In this document: one piece after another, positions 47,693 through 58,423 of the stretch
Numbering within the stretch: position 1 is the stretch's first letter
Layout of the letters: every line of letters starts with the position of its first letter
DNA from: Breviolum minutum Mf 1.05b.01
Taxonomy: Eukaryota > Sar > Dinophyceae > Suessiales > Symbiodiniaceae
Length of the DNA stretch: 64,000 nucleotides
Direction of reading: 5' to 3'
NCBI GenBank assembly: GCA_000507305.1
Contig: DF239750.1
Coordinates: 100,809-164,808, forward strand
Notes under the pieces: generated by a model
Databases searched by the model: none
The model's input: only the letters and a program-made list of their open reading frames with translations
Told to the model about the DNA's origin: nothing
Program-made: the position numbers and the translations under genes

Positions 47693-48586
47693 TCGTATGT
47701 TACACTCTCCTGTAAACTGACAGTTACCAGCAGTTTGATGTAAAAAAACAAGAAACATGGAGATGTAACCCATGGCGACGTGCTAGTTTAGCGGAGTTTA
47801 GTAAGTTTATACAGGCCAGTTTGCCTCTGAAAACTTACCAAGCCCCGAAAAAGGAAAGTCGGAAAGGATGTCATCTTTCAACCATTACTTTAACAGGGCG
47901 AAGTGTTAAAACTTTTTGGGGTGTAGAGTGTAGGGTCAAAACATGTGAAGATTTGCAAACATTGTGTTTTTTACAGTGTTTAAATAGTGTTTAACTAGTC
48001 ATGTATCCTTTCAGATTGAGGCCCAGCTGAAAGTAACCATGAAGGAAAAGTGAAGGCCTTTTCAGAAATGGGCATTTCTCAGAAACCAACTTTGGTCCAA
48101 CATGGCCAAATGTACTTCATGGTCCAAAAAATGTCATGATGCATGACACCATTAGGAAAACCATCAATACGTTGTTGAAATGGTGGAGAAGCTCCTGCTC
48201 TACCTTCAGATCAACCTCATGAATCATCCATTCATTCAACATCCAAGGGTGAACTGATCCAATACCAACAACAATGATAGTTTTCTCCCAAAGTCACCAG
48301 TGTTTCCGAGAAAAAAAACACCTTAAAAACAACAAAAACTTTAAGATCATTTGAGTCATTTGTCATCACAGATTCATCACTTCTTATCCCCAACTTGCGC
48401 CCCAAACTTGCGCCCAACTTGCGCCCCAACACCTCCCCCAGCCACTTGCCAAGCATCCAAATCTCCCACAGTAGGTGTCTCTGGACCTCGATCTTTGATT
48501 CTTTGATGGATGGTTTGGGCCAACACATCTCGTTCTCCCCAGGGAACCAGGTTCCAACCTGCTTTGTGTATATAAATATGGATGTA

Positions 48587-48690
48587 TACCCTTCCTGAAA
48601 CCAACATAGCCCATGAAAATCTACCATTTTGACGGTATTTACTAGGAACGATGGGGATTTTAATAGGCTATGTTAGTTTCAGGGAGGGTA
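48587..48690 (+). mobile_element. Foldback element, family C
   Basis: TACCCTTCCTGAAACCAACATAG to CTATGTTAGTTTCAGGGAGGGTA. Confidence 0.92.
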
Positions 48691-50322
48691 CTATATATGC
48701 TTTGCTGGGAACTAAGATGGGATCCCATCTTTGGAAAAGGAACATCATCTTCAAAAAATTGGTTCAAATGAAGGGATATGTCAGTCCCCAAAAGGGTATA
48801 TTGTATATCTACCTATGTTGGGCCGGGATGCTTTTCCCCTCCCATTAACTCTGGCCCCCAGGATTTCACCTTCATCTGAATTTGTTTGAGCTCATTTGGG
48901 AGGACTCATCATATCAAGCTGCCATTACGGGAGGACCTTTTTTTCATCATTTGCCCAAATGGTACATTCATCTGCCTTGCATCAGAACAGAACTACTCAT
49001 TTTGTGTTGGTCCCCCAGCCCAGGATGATGGCTCATCATCACCAGGGTTATTACATTTTTTTGTAGGGAATCCCGACCTAAACCTTCACTTTCCACTATT
49101 ACTGAGTGGGGGGTAGACCCAAAACCACTTATATACCTGCTGTTGTTGGGGGATTCCAATGATCCAACGATGCTCCAAATATGCGGATCCGATCCCCTTC
49201 TTGTATATAGTCTTCACATCATTTCCATCCGGCCAACAAAGTACGTAAAAATGAACTGATGGAAACCACCCAATTGAAAATCCACACATCCCCAAGAAAT
49301 GTTGGATTCATAATGATTATGTAACATGCTTTGCTGCAAAAGCAATTCACATGTTTGGAGTAACGTTGATATAACGTCTTTTGCTTTTTCTTATTTATTA
49401 CAAGTACTTGGTATTGATGTCTTGCATGCTCCCTGTCGATTATATCTTTTTTCCTGGATTCATAGGATTCAAACACACCCTCCGGACGGTAGTTGCGAGC
49501 ATACGAAATGTGATATAGATGGATTGTTCAAAAAGAAAAAGATAAAAAGGGACGAATTAGAATGAAGATCCCGTGGATGTTTTTTTTGTGGTTGGACGAC
49601 TCGCAGCCGTTTCCCCAATTTTTTTTGGCACCAAGGGACCAACCCCATCACTTCACGGTAACTTCACACTGCATGCTGTTGAGTGATACTGGTAGATAGG
49701 TCGTTTCAACTGGATCCAGCTTCTGACAACAAAAAATTCATCCCATTTTTTAAACCGGGTACCAAAAAAACATGAAAGGAAAAACACGACGTTTTTCGTG
49801 AACGAAACCACCACCACCCAAGAAAAACATACTGTAAATCTATTCCTAAGCTCAATAATTCCCTGTAGTTGGAGCAGATGTTTTTTTTCTTGTTTGGTTG
49901 ACAAGGTGAAGTAGTGAAGTCTTGTTTGGGAGGTAGGTCTCGAAAACCACGGATTTCGGTGAGATCTTTTTCTGGTCCCAAGGAAAAAAAAACACAGCTG
50001 TTTTAAGCATATTGTTGCTGTTAATCCGTTTCGACAGGGTTGTACTGCTCAAAGATTAGGACCTATTAGGACCCAAACCACAAAAAAATAAAACAAAATC
50101 AACTGTCTTTCCCAAAGCAAGCATCTTTTGGCTGTAAGTCGCTTCTCCTAAAACAAGCGCTGAAGTCCAAACAGACCAACAGTGGCGAGAAAAAAAAAAC
50201 TACGAAGGCACAAAAGAACTTCGTTTCAAGGCAAAAAGAACAAGCATGTTGGGTGAAAGTTTGTTGCTGAGGCTTCTAAAGGCTATGTTGCTCAATCTTT
50301 TTTATCCCTTCTATTTCTGCAG

Positions 50323-50507
50323 AATTGTCATGCAACCACGGCTTTACTGAATTCGAAGATATGTCAGTGTGTTGCATGTTCTTTGCCAATAGGATGACAA
50401 CTGAAAATGATGACATGATATACCAAAACGTTTGCTTGGCCAAAGGAAGTCAGAAGGCGAAAACCGACAAAGCAGCAAATGTTTGGGGTTCCAAGCCATT
50501 TGTTTAA
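50323..50507 (+). CDS. Candidate plus-strand last exon, unknown
   Basis: A strong acceptor (TATCCCTTCTATTTCTGCAG|) is followed by 60 codons to TAA, with HGFTEFEDMSVCCMFF and later KGSQKAKTDKAANVWG. The opposite strand is partly open too. No family is recognised. Confidence 0.45.
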
Positions 50508-50985
50508 TGTTCAATCATGGGCTTCTCACCCATGTCAGCACCTTTTTGTACGTTTCTTTTTTGAAGGCCATTTTTGTTAAAGGGAATCCCCACCCTTCAC
50601 GTTGGCAAACGCTGACCCAGCAAAAAGTTAGCTAAGCAGTGCAGGCTGGAGGTTTCAAGTTGATAGTCTTTGTATATAGTAATCCTGTCTGAACATGTTG
50701 GAAATCTGAAATCTAAGAAAACACATTCTAAGGTTGTTTCAACACACCTTCGGAACACACCCCGAGCAACCCTTAGCAACAAGCTTTTTTAGGAAATCCT
50801 TTGATTCATAGTTGGCTAGCTTGATGGAAACTCAGGTGTGCTCCAGGGGTGTGTTGTAACCTTCCTGGAAGCATGCGATCAAACAACCCAATCAAGAAAA
50901 TAACTACTCTTCCGAAAACAAACAGCAAAAGTTTTTGCAAAATGGTGTTTGAAAAGTTGTATATTATCGCGCAGAAAATCTGTAT

Positions 50986-51076
50986 CCCATACCATCCATG
51001 GGACTGGCAAAATTACCTACATGAACGGTTGATTTTGTAGGTTTATCAGTATACCATTCCCATGGGATGGTATGGG
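50986..51076 (+). mobile_element. Foldback element, family A (CCCATACCATCC variant)
   Basis: CCCATACCATCCATGGGACTGG to TACCATTCCCATGGGATGG..TATGGG. Confidence 0.9.
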
Positions 51077-51136
51077 TATGAAAAAACATATACATATATA
51101 TATATATACCCAACCATTTTAACTTCCCACCTTCAC

Positions 51137-51278
51137 CGGCCGCCCCACCCACCCGGATCCGGATCCGAGTCCTCCTCATCCGAAGGCAGCGACGGCAGCA
51201 CCGCCGCCACGGCGGTCTCCGCCGCGCGGTGCGCCACGGCGGCGTCGTTCAGTTCCTTCTGGGATTTCCGCGCGGCAC
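51137..51278 (-). CDS. Candidate exon, unknown, Ala-rich then acidic, very GC-rich
   Basis: The acceptor CAAAAG|GTGCC and the donor GGCCG|GTGAAG enclose AARKSQKELNDAAVAHRAAE, then TAVAAVLPSLPSDEEDSDPD. The helix followed by an acidic linker is coding-like. GC is about 70 percent over 142 bases in AT-rich surroundings. A serine-rich frame on the other strand is less plausible. Confidence 0.55.
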
Positions 51279-51299
51279 CTTTTGCGCGGCCAAAATTTG

Positions 51300-51441
51300 G
51301 ATCGAAGATCCATGGATGCCCATGGGAAAAATGGTATATATTCACCTACATGTTCATGGTTGGATTTTTTTTATTGGGAAATTAGTAGGTAAAGTATACC
51401 ATATATATATATATGATTGTGACATGGATGCTATGGATCGA
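51300..51441 (+). mobile_element. Foldback element, family A, long and decayed
   Basis: ATCGAAGATCCATGGATGCC and CATGGATGCTATGGATCGAAG ends, with the ATTCACCTACATG / TTAGTAGGTAAAGTATACC interior. Confidence 0.7.
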
Positions 51442-52045
51442 AGATTTAAGTTGTTTTTTCGGAAGAATAATCTCCAAAAGTTTAATGTTCGCCATTGGCT
51501 ACGTAAAGATATGAGCATTTTTTTGGTGATCCCGCAACCATCAGTTTATGTTGGTCCGTTGCTTCAAGATGAGGGCCAGGCTCGTTGCCTTAACTCTTAT
51601 AGCAGCATGCCGCAAGTAAAGTACTATGCCTGAACGTTCGTATATCGGAAGTATAGCAAGTAAACTTCCTTCGAACATAGCAATGAAACATGATTCTGTA
51701 GTGTTATCTTGGGGAATGGAAGATTCTGTTGCACTTTCAAAGACAAATACTTCACAAAAATGATATATATATATACACTCTATATGATATGATACCGTTC
51801 TTTGAAGTTTGTATCATCTGCAACACTTGAAACAAATGAGTAGTTTGATATAACCCTAAGAATCCAGACCCCTCCCTAGAATAGGAATGAGGGTTCCAAT
51901 CCCATCCGTAGAATAGGAATGTAGGGGTAATCCCCAAATCTTAGGACATATCTGGATCCTTAGGGCAAATGAATCCTTTGGGTGATCGTACTTTGGGACT
52001 CCAACCCTCCCAGGTCTCGATATCGCCTTGGCCATAGCGTGTGCT

Positions 52046-52080
52046 GCTACTCCGCCGTGGCGTCGACATGGCGGAGTAGC
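52046..52080 (+). repeat. Perfect 11-bp hairpin in GC-rich sequence
   Basis: GCTACTCCGCC and GGCGGAGTAGC around a 13-base loop. It is unlike any of the foldback families. Confidence 0.8.
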
Positions 52081-52554
52081 ATCGTAGAGTTTCCCACGAC
52101 GGAACGGTCCAACGTTGGTGGATGGGTGGAACTTCACTTTGGAAAGAGCCAGAAAAAAAAACGGCTGCGAAAGTCAAGGGAAAAAATGAGGTGAGACCCA
52201 AACATGTCGACTTTGACCTCAAGAACATGTTTTGGCCGAATCTCAATGAACAATTTTTGTTCATCTCAACTGTTAGGAGTGTGTCAGGTTTTTTTTCCAC
52301 ATAAAACCAACAGATTTTCCAGAAGTTCCCATGGGAACTCCCATTCTTGTTGACAGCTTTAACCAGCGATCATTATATTACCAATCCAACCTCAAACTTC
52401 ATACACTAAGGGAAATCCCTGAAAAAATGACCATAGATTTGCATGTTTTGATCCCACCAAAAAAATGGATCCCATTTAATGATCCCTGTTCAAACTTCAA
52501 CCCACAAGATCTTTAGGTCACTCATTACCCACTGCCCCCACCCTGGAATTCTTT

Positions 52555-52676
52555 NNNNNNNNNNNNNNNNNNNNNNNNNNNNNNNNNNNNNNNNNNNNNN
52601 NNNNNNNNNNNNNNNNNNNNNNNNNNNNNNNNNNNNNNNNNNNNNNNNNNNNNNNNNNNNNNNNNNNNNNNNNNNN
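52555..52676. other. Assembly gap, 122 N
   Basis: A run of 122 undetermined bases. Any protein read across it is meaningless. It lies about 0.7 kb downstream of ATPase exon g, inside the very long gap before exon h. Confidence 0.99.
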
Positions 52677-53405
52677 GGGTGATGATATTCAGAATCCTAA
52701 AAATCAAAGAGGTTGTACATTGAGAGGGTACCCTAAAATTTACCCCCAAAAAAAACAGATGTATATCTAATATGTGTATGTTTAAGAATCTCTGTGTATA
52801 GGTTTCGTATATGTATAAATATATACACATGCATAGATAGTTTATATTTGCCATAGAATACCATAGATATATGCATAAGTAATTGCTTAGATTGCTCTTT
52901 GAAGGGTACACTTCCAATTGGTTTGATAGGAATCCTGATGAAAGAGGATCCTTAATGTAATTCCTAACATTCAGGTTTAATTTTGTGACCACTGTTGCAA
53001 TGAAGCCATGTACTTCTAGAAGCTGAATTCCTTTTTTTAAGTTGTCAAGGGGGGAGAGGTTAAGGGGAACCAAGCCTAAGTAAAGTTGAGGCCGTTTGAG
53101 TTTGGTCATGAACACAAACTGACTTAACTGATCAATGCAACCGACTTCCAGTTGCATTTGTAGTGAAATTCAACCAAACATTAGAATACATCAGGCAACC
53201 AAAAGGGTGCCATTATTTCTCCGGCATCTAAAACTGTAGAGCCAAATGAAAAAAATACTCACATTGTCTCCAAACCAAGTCCAAAACTTCTTGGGGCTCA
53301 GTTTGTTGATGCTTCCGTGTTTCGATTCATGATTGCTAAGCTACGGCAACAGCAAAGTGCACGTTACCACCTCCCATCACCCGTAGTTATCCTGGATTCC
53401 CGAAC

Positions 53406-53433
53406 AGAAGTTGTCATCTGTGAGGATCATATC
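53406..53433 (-). CDS. P-type ATPase exon g (DMILTDDNF), 28 bases
   Basis: A micro-exon reading DMILTDDNF plus one base, the family motif after KGAS. The acceptor is CCGAG|GAT and the donor is TCT|GTTCGG. The leftover T plus the first GT of exon h gives TGT (Cys), so the product reads DDNFC-SIVAAV, as expected. The 122-base N run begins about 0.7 kb downstream. Confidence 0.85.
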
Positions 53434-53966
53434 CTCGGAAATTGGCCATGCTTCTTTGTAGCATTTTTGCGGCATTTTCCCCTGGTGATCTGACAGAGTT
53501 TGCTGAAACATCATCAGAAATTGTCCTAGGAAACTTTTTTGAATTGATGGGTTGTCCAGCCAGTTGTCTCAGACTAATGAGGGTATCTTCTTGAAGTGGA
53601 TGTATATAGAGATATATAGAGTATACATATATACTTCCTACTCGCACGTCCATTCTTTAAACTTTAAAGTGAACGTTTCTTACTTCCTTTCTGCAAATAA
53701 AGAGAGACATCAATCACCTTCCAAATTTGGGAACTCAGTAGCCGAAGAATGATAGTATGGATGTGCATGTTCCACCAGACACATCCACAGTGACTCACCA
53801 GGATCATCACATTTGACCAATAGGGATCTCAAGAATTGAAAAGGTACACATATATCCAAAATGGCAAGCTGGGGAACAAAAATCCAAACAAGATATGGGA
53901 TCTTCAGTGTGCCATGCTACTTTCTCCCACCATAAACTCAGTGCAACCTAAGAATTCAAAATGATA

Positions 53967-54093
53967 TACCCTCCCTGAAACTAACGGTGAAAATTGCTGA
54001 AAATAGGCCGCATTTGCCTCAAAAGAACATTTCATCTAAACCAACCGTTGATTTTCAGGGGGCGGACTTGATATTAGCTTCAGGGAGTTTATA
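53967..54093 (+). mobile_element. Foldback element, family C
   Basis: TACCCTCCCTGAAACTAACGG to a degenerate right end ATTAGCTTCAGGGAGTTTA. Confidence 0.8.
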
Positions 54094-54229
54094 ATCTTTA
54101 GACATCCTTTTTTAGTTTGCCATTCATTGCAGGAGTCGCTCAGCAGAGATTTGGGAGGTCAAAATCTCAAAAAAAACGAGGTTTCAAAATTTATTTGATC
54201 TGATCTGTTCCCTGAAACAGCTGGGAAGG

Positions 54230-54304
54230 TACTGTTGAAGAAATCCTGCACCACCCGGGATAATCCACATATGAACTGATGCAGGATTTCTTCCATCAAC
54301 AGTA
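54230..54304 (+). mobile_element. Foldback element, family F
   Basis: TACTGTTGAAGAAATCCTGCACC to GATGCAGGATTTCTTCCATC..AACAGTA. Confidence 0.9.
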
Positions 54305-54337
54305 TCAAGTCCAGTAAACAATGATGATATAATATAC

Positions 54338-54487
54338 CATGGCGGATATCTTTCGCATCCGGAACACCACAGTCTGGACATCCCGAAATCAGTTGACCCC
54401 GCAACGGATTTGGTATGTCTTTCTCAAGGCTTTCGCAGTTTGGACAAGATTGGCGTGTATAGCGTGCGTGTGAACAGAAATCTTCAA
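54338..54487 (-). CDS. Candidate zinc-ribbon-like exon inside an ATPase intron
   Basis: The acceptor GCATGTCAG| and the donor CCATG|GTATAT enclose 50 codons with SCPNCESLEKDIPNP and GCPDCGVPDAKDIRH, that is C-x2-C-x20-C-x2-C. This looks like a four-cysteine zinc-binding unit. It cannot be ATPase sequence, because exons f and g are contiguous in that family. Confidence 0.45.
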
Positions 54488-54624
54488 CTGACATGCAACA
54501 CTGATGGACGGAATCCAAACAATCCACCCCCCCCCCCCAAGATAAATATAGAAACAACCTATATTCATAACTGATTAACCAAAAATTATACCTGCAAACC
54601 TACATCCCCCCCCCACAAAAAATA

Positions 54625-54727
54625 TACACTCCCTGAAACTAACATACCACAGGCCATCCCAAAGGGAAACTTCCAACCATACACTTTTTGGGGTGCGAAA
54701 ATGTTACTAGTAGGTTCAGGGAGGGTT
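54625..54727 (+). mobile_element. Foldback element, family C
   Basis: TACACTCCCTGAAACTAACAT to ATGTTACTAGTAGGTTCAGGG..AGGGTT. Confidence 0.85.
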
Positions 54728-54944
54728 GTGATGATATTTTCCAAGGTGCTATCTTAGTTTTTAGGTGCTACATCCCCCCCAAATAATATAGAAACAACAT
54801 GAAACAACCCATCTTACGGGGCTTGCCATCATCACTCGAAACAAGCCTAACCAAAAATTGGAGTTTCCACCCTGCATCACCAAAAAAACTTGCTATACCT
54901 GTCAATTTGTAGGCTTGATTTTCTCATGTAACTTCCGGTGCTTA

Positions 54945-55051
54945 TCTGGTTGGTGGTTGAACCACCCAGCTGAAAAATATGCTCGTCAAATTGGATATCT
55001 TCCCCAAGGTTCGGGGCGAACATAAAAAATATTTGAGTTGCCACCACCTAG
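54945..55051 (+). mobile_element. Foldback element, family B, beside ATPase exon f
   Basis: TCTGGTTGGTGGTTGAACC to GAGTTGCCACCACCTAG; 74 bases from exon f. Confidence 0.9.
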
Positions 55052-55125
55052 TTATTGTGGACCCCTTACTTACCCAACCACCTGCACCAACAACTGTCGC
55101 CTGGCCCCCGATATCACCAAGGTTC

Positions 55126-55182
55126 TGAGGCACCTTTCGCTACTTCGGTACCTTGAATTCCCATGGCGACGCCGATGTTGGC
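55126..55182 (-). CDS. P-type ATPase exon f (IGVAMGIQGTEVAKGAS)
   Basis: Nineteen codons, ANIGVAMGIQGTEVAKGAS, matching the family run ADIGVAMGxxGTEVAKxAS that follows the GDGVND hinge. The acceptor is GTTAG|GCC and the donor is GA (TCA|GAACCT). Foldback elements lie 74 bases downstream and 67 bases upstream in the flanking introns. Confidence 0.94.
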
Positions 55183-55249
55183 CTAACGAATGCTTGGGGG
55201 AAGGTTGGGGATATGTTGTTTTTTTTTTCAACCCCGAGGCCGAGGCCAT

Positions 55250-55367
55250 TACCCCCTCCCGAAGTTTAACAGCTCGCCCCCTGAAAATAGGGAATCCCAA
55301 AAGGAAAGGATCATCTGAACCAACCATCCAGGAATTCAGGGGCGAGCTGTTAAACGTCCAGGGGGTA
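55250..55367 (+). mobile_element. Foldback element, family C variant, beside ATPase exon f
   Basis: TACCCCCTCCCGAAGTTTAACAG to CTGTTAAACGTCCAGGGGGTA; 67 bases from exon f on the other side. Confidence 0.9.
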
Positions 55368-56429
55368 TCAAAAATCAAAACCTAGGAAAAACCATGGAAA
55401 CCTATGATCAACTACGAATGTTGGGGTGAAATTGATTATATATAGTCAAACCCCTGTTGCAAAGGGTTATTTGGTTTATGGTAATATTAGTGATGTTTAG
55501 ACCTGATATTTGAGAAATATGCGCAAACCAAAATGGCTGAAAATCTTCCCCATATGGGAGGTGAACATCAGCAAATTTTTGAAACCACCCACCCTATAGG
55601 TTTTCTTGGTAATCTTGGTTGTTTATCTTCTCGCAAATTGCAACATGATTTTTTTTTTACAGCCAGACTGGCATTTTTGCATGTGTTAAAAAAAGAGATA
55701 TATAGTGGGGTCAAAAAAAGGATGAACATCTAGAACTATATCTAATATGTTTAACATATTGTCTAACCATCTTGGGGGAGGTGATATTTATTTCTTTTGC
55801 CAAGCCTCATGACTTGACATAACCTGGAAAGGTATTCTGTTCCTAAAAATACGAGTCATGTCGAAAGCATTTCCTCCAAAACTCAGGAGTGAGAGACCGA
55901 ATTTCAATCAAGTTCAATTTCTCAAGTCGTTTGAGTATTTGCTAGCTTAGTTTTTGTTGGGTCGATCTGCCAGGACAAGGTTGAAATATCAACCAACACA
56001 CAAACGACCAAACAACACATCCATCCGATGTTTTGATTTTTTATCATTTGAAGATGTTCAAATGATCATGTGAAAAATATAGTTTGGCGGCCGATGATAC
56101 GGTAAGAAAAATGACGCCTGTTGCAAAGGGACTTCCCAATCAATCTGTGAAAAATCAAGATGTAAAGGTTATAGAACCATGTACTACTTTGGGAACATGA
56201 AGCAGTTCTTCAAAGCTGCTTGAGGTTCCAACATGCCGAATTTTACGCATTTGTTTTGAATTGTCAAGTCCATTTTTCATGTAAAATCATGGAGTTCCAC
56301 CCCACCACCGCTGTAACCACTCTCTCCATCTATATAAATTTTCATATTTCATGTCTGTAGTGAAATATGAGAAGAAACCATGCAAAAAATGGTGCCACCT
56401 CCGAGTAGTCACCCACAGACAAACCACGC

Positions 56430-56513
56430 CTGATTCAACGCCGGGGCATCGTTGACCCCATCGCCCGTCATAGCGGCCACTTGTCCCATACGTTGGATAG
56501 ACTTGACAATCTC
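56430..56513 (-). CDS. P-type ATPase exon e ([12 protein letters not shown] hinge)
   Basis: Twenty-eight codons, beginning [11 protein letters not shown] and ending [27 protein letters not shown] is the invariant Mg2+-binding hinge motif of P-type ATPases, so the family call is secure. The acceptor is CGCAG|GAG and the donor is GC (CAG|GCGTGG). Joining to exon f gives ALNQ-ANIGVAMG, as in the family. Confidence 0.95.
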
Positions 56514-57168
56514 CTGCGGATCACGAAGGGGTCGATCCAATTTGCGCTGAATCTACGTTTTGGCGGTTTGTTCTGAAATCCGCGTGAAAAGTCATCTTTG
56601 TTGAATGGAATGTAAAGCAAACAAATGTTCAGGAAGATTTCGATAAGTCATATGAAATAGATCGAATCTTTTTTGCAGGTTGGTTCAACATGCATCAAAT
56701 ATGTTTTGTTTCAGGGGTTACCATTGCACATGTGCACCTAAAACAAAACAAAGATGTGGGTGCAATTTGTATCGTTGGCATTAACATGAAGAACCTGAGT
56801 TACATCCGCAACTTTGGAATTTGGACTACCATCCAAGGATCAGACATGATCAAACACCTCGGAAGATTGGGGAGCCCCAGGAAAGAAGTTTCATTCCAAT
56901 TTTGAACATGTTCAAATCTTTTTTTTTCAGTTGGTTGTTGTGTGCTTCCATTTTCTTTGAGAGATCAGCTGATTGGTTTAAGCCTGGATTCAAATTTCAA
57001 CCATGGTTGTGATACAGCAGAGACAGAAAATTCAAAGTCCAGCACGCCAAATGAGTTTGCTAATTTGTGTTTCAACTGCCATAGGAAAAAGAAAGACATT
57101 CTCAAATATCAAGGAATGAAATAAAAAATCGTTCATCATCCAATCAATCCAAATCCCTCAAATCAAAT

Positions 57169-57267
57169 CTAGTTGGTGGTTTCAACCCCTTTTGAAAAAT
57201 ATTAGTCAAATTGGGGATCTTCCCCAAATAGGCATGAAAATAAAAAATATTTGAAACCACCACATAG
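57169..57267 (+). mobile_element. Foldback element, family B, beside ATPase exon d
   Basis: CTAGTTGGTGGTTTCAACCC to TTTGAAACCACCACATAG; 31 bases downstream of exon d. Confidence 0.93.
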
Positions 57268-57298
57268 AAATCAAATCAAATCCATCCATCCAAATCTC

Positions 57299-57405
57299 CA
57301 GCTTATCTTCAGGCTTTGCTCGCGCAAAGACACGGACGGTAGAAGTCATACGATCCATCTCTTTCTGCTCCAAGTATTGACCTCCAAGAGCGGTGCAAGT
57401 CCACC
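57299..57405 (-). CDS. P-type ATPase exon d (VFARAKPEDKLEI)
   Basis: It carries GGQYLEQKEMDRMTSTVR then VFARAKPEDKL, the conserved FARxxPEDK segment of the P-domain. The donor is non-canonical GA (CTG|GAGATT), and the same GAGATT opens exon e. The 5' edge is uncertain (AAG|GGTGG here, or TAG|ACTCCC a few bases upstream). The exon is tightly boxed in by a CTAG-type foldback 31 bases downstream and a TACCCTCC-type foldback 19 bases upstream. Confidence 0.9.
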
Positions 57406-57424
57406 CTTCAAATTCATGGGAGTC

Positions 57425-57518
57425 TACCCTCCAGGGAATTAACATATCCCACCTGGGGAAAGGGAAAATCATCTTCAAATTGCCATTTTTGGAGGATATG
57501 TTAATTCCCTGGAGGGTA
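57425..57518 (+). mobile_element. Foldback element, family D, beside ATPase exon d
   Basis: TACCCTCCAGGGAATTAACATATC pairs with GATATGTTAATTCCCTGGAGGGTA. Its left edge is 19 bases from exon d, and its GGAGGGTAG may even supply the splice acceptor. Confidence 0.95.
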
Positions 57519-58342
57519 ACCAACCATCAAATTTTAAGGGGCGAAGTTCGTTAGTTTCCCATTTGCACCTTTGGGTAAAGGGTATTTTTTTCACCTTAGG
57601 AAAAGGGAAATCATCTTCACAAATCCCTTGGGATGGGACATGTTACATGGAAAAGGTCTCCACACACCCCCAATCGTGGGGCCCCCACCGACTCAATATG
57701 CTCTAATCAGAGTAATTACCTCCTGGAAACTAACATATCCGGGTGCCCTCCCAAGGTATGTTTGAGTAGTTTCCGGCTTTCCCGTTTGGTGGGTCCCATG
57801 TTTTCTCGTTCACCTCCAGGACGAAGGCTGTTGCAATCCACCGCGGCAGTGGCCTGGAGGAGAGGGTTTCCATGGCTGACATGACTGATATCAACAAAAA
57901 AATCCTCGGATTTTCCATATGGAAAACAAAAACATTGAAATCTACCAAAAAACATTGAAATCCATACACTTTGGATCAATATGTTTGATGTGTGAATGAA
58001 GACTCAACCTTTTGGGAAGAAATTGCAGCCTGAAATCGTGGCATGAGATTTGTGGACATTCCGACATCTTCAGGGACCCACCGATTCAAACAACACTCGA
58101 ATTGTATTCTGAATGATACGCAGGTCCCCAGATCCCTGGATATAAAGTGAAATGACCTATGGATCCCTACTCATTCCACATTGTATAGTTACACAGTAAA
58201 TAAATATGTCCACTATATATCCACTACTATATATATATATTATATATATCCACTATTATGTATTTACATATTTTTTAATGTACCCCATATGTTTTGACCT
58301 TTAGTCCATTTCAACATCTTGGTTTTTGATGTTGAGACCGAC

Positions 58343-58423
58343 CTCATCGTCTTGTGGCTGAAGAATCTGCACGTTCTTAGCAATGGCAATCGCAGTCTTC
58401 AAGTAGTCGCCTGTAATCATGAC
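58343..58423 (-). CDS. P-type ATPase exon c (VMITGDYLKTAIAIAKNV)
   Basis: It contains VMITGDYLKTAIAIAKNVQI, the P-domain signature MITGDxxxTAxAIA of type II pumps, followed by QPQDDE. The acceptor is CCAAG|GTC. The 3' limit is given at GAG|GTCGGT, but a donor slightly further on (GTC G|GTCTC) is also possible, because the frame into exon d is not resolved. No foldback lies next to it. Confidence 0.9.

Noticed and set aside
52525..53157. 210-residue minus-strand frame
   Set aside because: It runs through the 122-base N gap, and the remainder is AT-rich with weak coding character.
54338..54487. Spt4-type transcription elongation factor
   Set aside because: The CPNCE motif is suggestive, but the cysteine spacing (x20 between pairs) and the rest of the sequence do not fit Spt4.
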